DNA of 8,598 nt from Chthonomonas sp. UBA2391 (lineage in GTDB: Bacteria; Armatimonadota; Fimbriimonadia; Fimbriimonadales; Fimbriimonadaceae): positions 1 through 8,598 of the forward strand of contig DDSL01000098.1 of NCBI GenBank assembly GCA_002343825.1, given 5' to 3'. The notes beneath the pieces are model-generated. The model was given only the letters and a program-made list of their open reading frames with translations, was not told the origin of the DNA and made no database searches. Numbering within the stretch: the first letter of the stretch is position 1; each line of letters starts with the position of its first letter. Of this stretch, positions 6,039-8,598 are shown in pieces. The translations under genes and the position numbers were made by a program.

Positions 6039-6554
6039 TCAGGGAAGGGTGAGCTGCGTGAGTCGGGCATCAATCTCGAGCTTTCCAGCTTCGATTCGAG
6101 TTCCCAAAATCTCAATCGGAATGGGGACGTCTTTCGCTTCGAAGATCGGGTTCTGGTCCTGGATACGGTTTTCGATGATCCCTTCCAGCGGCCCAGGGGC
6201 GTCCACCGACTCAATCCGTAGGTGGATCTCCTTCTGTTCCACCACCTCAAGTCGCAGGATCAAAAGGGCTGTGACCTCGATGAGCACCTTGGCGATCGCG
6301 GCCACTTGGATCCGCCCCCCGACGAGCTGAACATCGACACTTCGGACCGGGGGTGGGAGTTTGGGCTGAATGAACGCGGCGAGATCAGACTCGTTTAGCA
6401 CGGCCACGACTCTCGGCGGCTCTTCGAATCGGATGGTTTTGCCCAGACCGGTTTTTGTCGCTTCGACCGAGATCCGCTCGATCTTGAGGCCGTTGGGCAA
6501 AAGGAGCTGTTGGAACTCCAGACGGGCGGAATCGGCGAGAAGGGAATCGCTCAT
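6039..6554 (-). CDS. DUF2993/LmeA-like protein, first gene of the trmD operon
   Basis: With the start at 6554 the product has 171 residues. It alternates hydrophobic and charged residues like a beta-rich lipid-binding fold. The pattern fits DUF2993 (LmeA-like): an NESDLAAFI stretch (54-62), two strands around VDVQLVGGRIQVAA (73-86), a hydrophobic strand pair (VLIEVTALLILRLEVV, 90-105) and a PLEGIIENRIQDQNPIF helix (122-138). There is no signal peptide or membrane helix, unlike exported LmeA of mycobacteria, so a cytoplasmic location is likely. The start is uncertain: neither this ATG nor the in-frame ATG at 6590 has a clear ribosome site, and an extension to 6776 would run deep into the divergent gene. 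The gene lies 2 bp ahead of trmD. The family call is moderate; the function is unknown. Confidence 0.7.
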   Translation of the reverse strand: MSDSLLADSARLEFQQLLLPNGLKIERISVEATKTGLGKTIRFEEPPRVVAVLNESDLAAFIQPKLPPPVRSVDVQLVGGRIQVAAIAKVLIEVTALLILRLEVVEQKEIHLRIESVDAPGPLEGIIENRIQDQNPIFEAKDVPIPIEILGTRIEAGKLEIDARLTQLTLP

Positions 6555-6566
6555 CGCTGGTGAGCG
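6548..6566. repeat. Short inverted repeat in the divergent gap
   Basis: CGCTCA (6548-6553) and TGAGCG (6561-6566) are perfect inverted arms around a 7-base spacer. They sit at the 5' end of the DUF2993-like gene and in the 34-bp gap to the divergent glycosidase gene, so an operator or a 5'-end hairpin is possible. Repeats this short occur often by chance. Confidence 0.3.
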
Positions 6567-6576
6567 TACCAAGTGC

Positions 6577-6581
6577 AAGGG
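6577..6581 (+). promoter_or_regulatory. Shine-Dalgarno site fixing the start at 6589
   Basis: AAGGG ends 7 bases before the ATG at 6589, which makes this the likely start even though the same frame is open back to an ATG at 6370. That longer version would overlap the divergent trmD-operon gene and lacks protein-like sequence. Confidence 0.65.
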
Positions 6582-6588
6582 TAAGTTC

Positions 6589-8028
6589 ATGAGTATGTGG
6601 GCTGCATTGGCACTTTCGGTAATGGCACCGGCGCAAGTCATCGAAGTTCCGCGCGAGTTTCGCGCCGCATGGGTCGCAACGGTCGATAATATCGACTGGC
6701 CGAGCAAGCGGGGCTTGACGGTCGACCAACAAAAGGCAGAGCTGAGGAGGATCGTGGATACGGCCGCCGCGCTCAAGCTAAACGCTTTGGTCTTCCAGGT
6801 TCGTCCCCATGCGGACGCAATGTATCAGAGCGATCTGGAACCTTGGTCGATTTACCTATCCGGGACACCTGGCCGAGCCCCCAGCCCGGCCTATGATCCG
6901 CTGAAGACGATCATCGAACTGGCCCACGCACGGGGGATCCAAATCCATGCCTGGTTCAACCCTTACCGAGCCTGGCACCCGGCGGCCAAGGCGACGGCCA
7001 ATGCCAGCCATGTCGTGAAAACCCGTCCTCAAGGCGTCCGCGACTACGGAACCTTTAAGTGGATGGACCCCAGTGACCCGTGGGTCCAGAACCGGACCTT
7101 GGAGGTCATGAAAGATGTCGTGCGGCGATATGACGTCGATGGAATCCACATCGACGACTATTTCTATCCATACCCTGTGCGGGCCGACGGAAAATTGGTC
7201 GACTTTCCCGACGAGGTCAACTACAAGGCGTATCAAGCTAAGGGTGGAAAGCTCGGTCGAGCCGATTGGCGGCGCAAACAAGTGGACGACATGGTCCAGC
7301 GCATCTACACCGAGACCAAAAAGGTGAAGCCTTGGATCCAGTTCGGGATCTCTCCGTTTGGGATCTATCGCCCCGGAGTTCCGGCCGGTATCTCGGCGGG
7401 GGTCGACCAATATGACCAGCTCTATGCCGATGCCAAGAAGTGGTTGGAGAAAGGCTGGTGCGACTACATGAGCCCGCAACTCTACTGGCCGATTGCCCAG
7501 CAGCCCCAGAGCTTCCCGGTCCTGTTGAATTGGTGGTTGAGTGTCAACCCCAAGGGCCGCCACGTCTGGCCCGGACTCTACACGGGACGGCTTGGTCCGG
7601 ATAACTGGCCCGTTCAAGAAATCACCGACCAGATCGATCTGACCCGCGAGAGAGGCGCGGATGGCCACGTTCACTTCAGCTTCAAGACCTTCCTTCAGAA
7701 CACGAAGGGGATCAACGAGACCCTGAAGGGCGGGCACTACCGCGAGTTTGCTCTGGCCCCAGCTTCGCCCTGGCTGAGCAAGGCTCCGGTCCCGGCCCCC
7801 AAGTCTGTCCGCCGGACCGCGGATGGCATAACTTTTGCCACACCTGGTAGCAATGTCCACTTTGCCGTGGTGTTCAACGACAAAAAAGTCGTCCATATTC
7901 AGTCGGCGCGTGCAGGTCGGGTGACTTTGCCAGGCAACATTCGGGGACAAAGTGGCTTAGAATATGGGAAATTGGCCTTCGTGGATCGAGCCGGAGTACT
8001 GGGACCGGCAGTGGAGATTCCTCGATAG
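6589..8028 (+). CDS. Secreted glycoside hydrolase-like protein (GHL10/DUF187, DigH-type), copy 1
   Basis: The 479-residue protein is a TIM-barrel of the glycosyl-hydrolase-like 10 family (PF02638, DUF187), the family of E. coli DigH (YddW), reported to cleave denuded peptidoglycan glycan strands. A short signal-like segment (1-16, ending MAPAQ) has no positive charge. The barrel covers about 21-340. Recognisable blocks are REFRAAWVATVDNIDWP (22-38), ALVFQVRPHADAMYQSDLEPW (67-86), IQIHAWFNPYRAW (117-129), VDGIHIDDYFYPYP (183-196) with the paired Asp typical of the barrel centre, FGISPFGIYRPG (252-263) and CDYMSPQLYWPI (291-302). A C-terminal beta module lies at ~400-479. The next gene, 22 bp downstream, is a paralogue, so the two are likely co-transcribed. 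The true substrate is not shown by the sequence. Confidence 0.9.
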   Translation: MSMWAALALSVMAPAQVIEVPREFRAAWVATVDNIDWPSKRGLTVDQQKAELRRIVDTAAALKLNALVFQVRPHADAMYQSDLEPWSIYLSGTPGRAPSPAYDPLKTIIELAHARGIQIHAWFNPYRAWHPAAKATANASHVVKTRPQGVRDYGTFKWMDPSDPWVQNRTLEVMKDVVRRYDVDGIHIDDYFYPYPVRADGKLVDFPDEVNYKAYQAKGGKLGRADWRRKQVDDMVQRIYTETKKVKPWIQFGISPFGIYRPGVPAGISAGVDQYDQLYADAKKWLEKGWCDYMSPQLYWPIAQQPQSFPVLLNWWLSVNPKGRHVWPGLYTGRLGPDNWPVQEITDQIDLTRERGADGHVHFSFKTFLQNTKGINETLKGGHYREFALAPASPWLSKAPVPAPKSVRRTADGITFATPGSNVHFAVVFNDKKVVHIQSARAGRVTLPGNIRGQSGLEYGKLAFVDRAGVLGPAVEIPR

Positions 8029-8038
8029 TCCTGTTCGC

Positions 8039-8044
8039 AAGGGA
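8039..8044 (+). promoter_or_regulatory. Shine-Dalgarno site deciding the start of the second glycosidase
   Basis: AAGGGA lies 6 bases before the ATG at 8051. An in-frame ATG at 8045 directly abuts it, which is too close to be used, so 8051 is the preferred start. Confidence 0.65.
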
Positions 8045-8050
8045 ATGACG

Positions 8051-8598
8051 ATGAAGTTGATGCAGATTTGCGCAGGAGCAGCTCTCGCTGCGATGTCCGT
8101 TTCGGGATGGGCTCAGACAAAAGGTAGCCCGACGGACAACGCGACGACCAAGTCGGGAGTGAACTTTGGCCGGAACCAGGGCGCGATCTTCGATAATGCC
8201 CCCATCATCATTCCCTCGCTACGGCGCGAGATGCGGGCCGTTTGGGTTGCGACCGTCTTCAATATCGACTGGCCAACTGCGAACAACCAGTCGAACGCGA
8301 CCCAACAGGCGGGGGTGATTGCGATGCTCGACGCGATGGTGGACGCGAACATGAACGCCGTCTTCCTCCAGGTCCGCAGCCAAGCCTGCGCCCTCTATCA
8401 AAGCACGCTCGAACCTTGGGCGGCTTGTCTGAGAGGGTCGCTTGGGACGGCTCCCAATCCGGTCTATGATCCGCTCCAGTTCTGGATCACCGAGGCCCGA
8501 AAGCGAGGAATCGAGGTTTATGCCTGGTTCAATCCCTACCGCGCGCTGACCAGCAGTTCGACCGTCGCCCCCACTTCGCCGGTTCGACACGTAAGTCG
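8051..8598 (+). CDS. Secreted glycoside hydrolase-like protein (GHL10/DUF187), copy 2, 3'-truncated by the window
   Basis: The frame is open from the ATG at 8051 to the window end (182 codons plus 2 bases, no stop). It starts with a good signal peptide: MKLMQ, a hydrophobic core, then SGWA-QT with cleavage near residue 21. A low-complexity polar stretch (23-50) follows, then the GHL10 barrel begins. Blocks align with copy 1: REMRAVWVATVFNIDWP (59-75), AVFLQVRSQACALYQSTLEPW (103-123), NPVYDPL (136-142) and IEVYAWFNPYRA (154-165). By eye about half of the aligned residues are identical, so this is an older duplication rather than a recent one. It is probably in an operon with copy 1 (22-bp gap). 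The catalytic C-terminal part of the barrel lies outside the window. Confidence 0.88.
   Translation, partial: MKLMQICAGAALAAMSVSGWAQTKGSPTDNATTKSGVNFGRNQGAIFDNAPIIIPSLRREMRAVWVATVFNIDWPTANNQSNATQQAGVIAMLDAMVDANMNAVFLQVRSQACALYQSTLEPWAACLRGSLGTAPNPVYDPLQFWITEARKRGIEVYAWFNPYRALTSSSTVAPTSPVRHVS

Noticed and set aside
6370..6588. N-terminal extension of the first glycosidase to the ATG at 6370
   Set aside because: It would overlap most of the 5' half of the DUF2993-like gene and encodes Ser/Arg-rich junk before the signal-like segment. A good ribosome site supports 6589.
6555..6776. Extension of the DUF2993-like gene to the ATG at 6776
   Set aside because: The added residues are low in conservation-type features and lie opposite the conserved glycosidase N terminus.
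6856..7950. 364-codon open frame on the - strand opposite the first glycosidase
   Set aside because: It is antisense to a well-conserved TIM-barrel gene, and its translation looks like a GC-bias shadow with many charged and Val residues.
1..8598. CRISPR arrays, insertion sequences, phage genes, riboswitches
   Set aside because: I saw no regularly spaced repeats, transposase or integrase motifs, or long structured leaders. All gaps between genes are under 100 bp.

Overview
The window comes from a moderately GC-rich bacterial chromosome with very tight gene packing. The longest stretch without a gene is about 90 bases. Everything recognisable is housekeeping or cell-envelope related, and I see no mobile element, CRISPR array or defence locus. 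The gene set fits a deep-branching Gram-negative-type phylum, and Armatimonadota (Fimbriimonadia-like) is my best guess: DigH/DUF187-type glycosidases in tandem, an AMIN-amidase overlapping a GerMN gene, and a DUF2993-like gene in front of trmD. That placement is inference without any database search.

Layout, left to right. The 3' part of a beta-lactamase-fold serine hydrolase (2-601, +) faces an unknown small basic membrane protein (658-939, -). A strong palindromic hairpin (610-641) lies between their ends. A PAP2-family membrane phosphatase (972-1547, +) is divergent from the small protein and overlaps, tail to tail by 42 bp, a GerMN-domain membrane protein (1506-2072, -). That gene in turn overlaps the 3' end of a large secreted N-acetylmuramoyl-L-alanine amidase (2044-3786, -). 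A tRNA-Val(UAC) with its own promoter sits on the + strand (3879-3954). Next comes a compact minus-strand operon, read right to left: DUF2993-like gene (6554-6039), trmD (6036-5275), rplS (5262-4909) and lepB (4905-3967), with gaps of 2, 12 and 3 bp. Divergent from it, on the + strand, are two tandem glycoside-hydrolase-like (GHL10/DUF187, DigH-type) genes. The first is complete (6589-8028) and the second runs off the window (8051-8598+).

How the genes may work together. trmD (tRNA m1G37 methylation), rplS (ribosomal protein L19) and lepB (type I signal peptidase) form the classical translation/secretion cluster. Its usual upstream partners rpsP and rimM are absent here. The envelope genes form a plausible peptidoglycan-maintenance neighbourhood. 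The amidase would strip stem peptides and leave denuded glycan strands, which is the substrate reported for E. coli DigH. The PAP2 protein could recycle undecaprenyl pyrophosphate or hydrolyse phospholipid phosphates. LepB would process the exported proteins. This functional link is inference from gene families and proximity.

I do not see a convincing new multi-gene system. The most unusual items are the PAP2 active-site substitutions, the reciprocal stop/leucine overlap of PAP2 and GerMN, the perfect inverted repeat embracing the tRNA promoter, and the hairpin repeat at 610-641.
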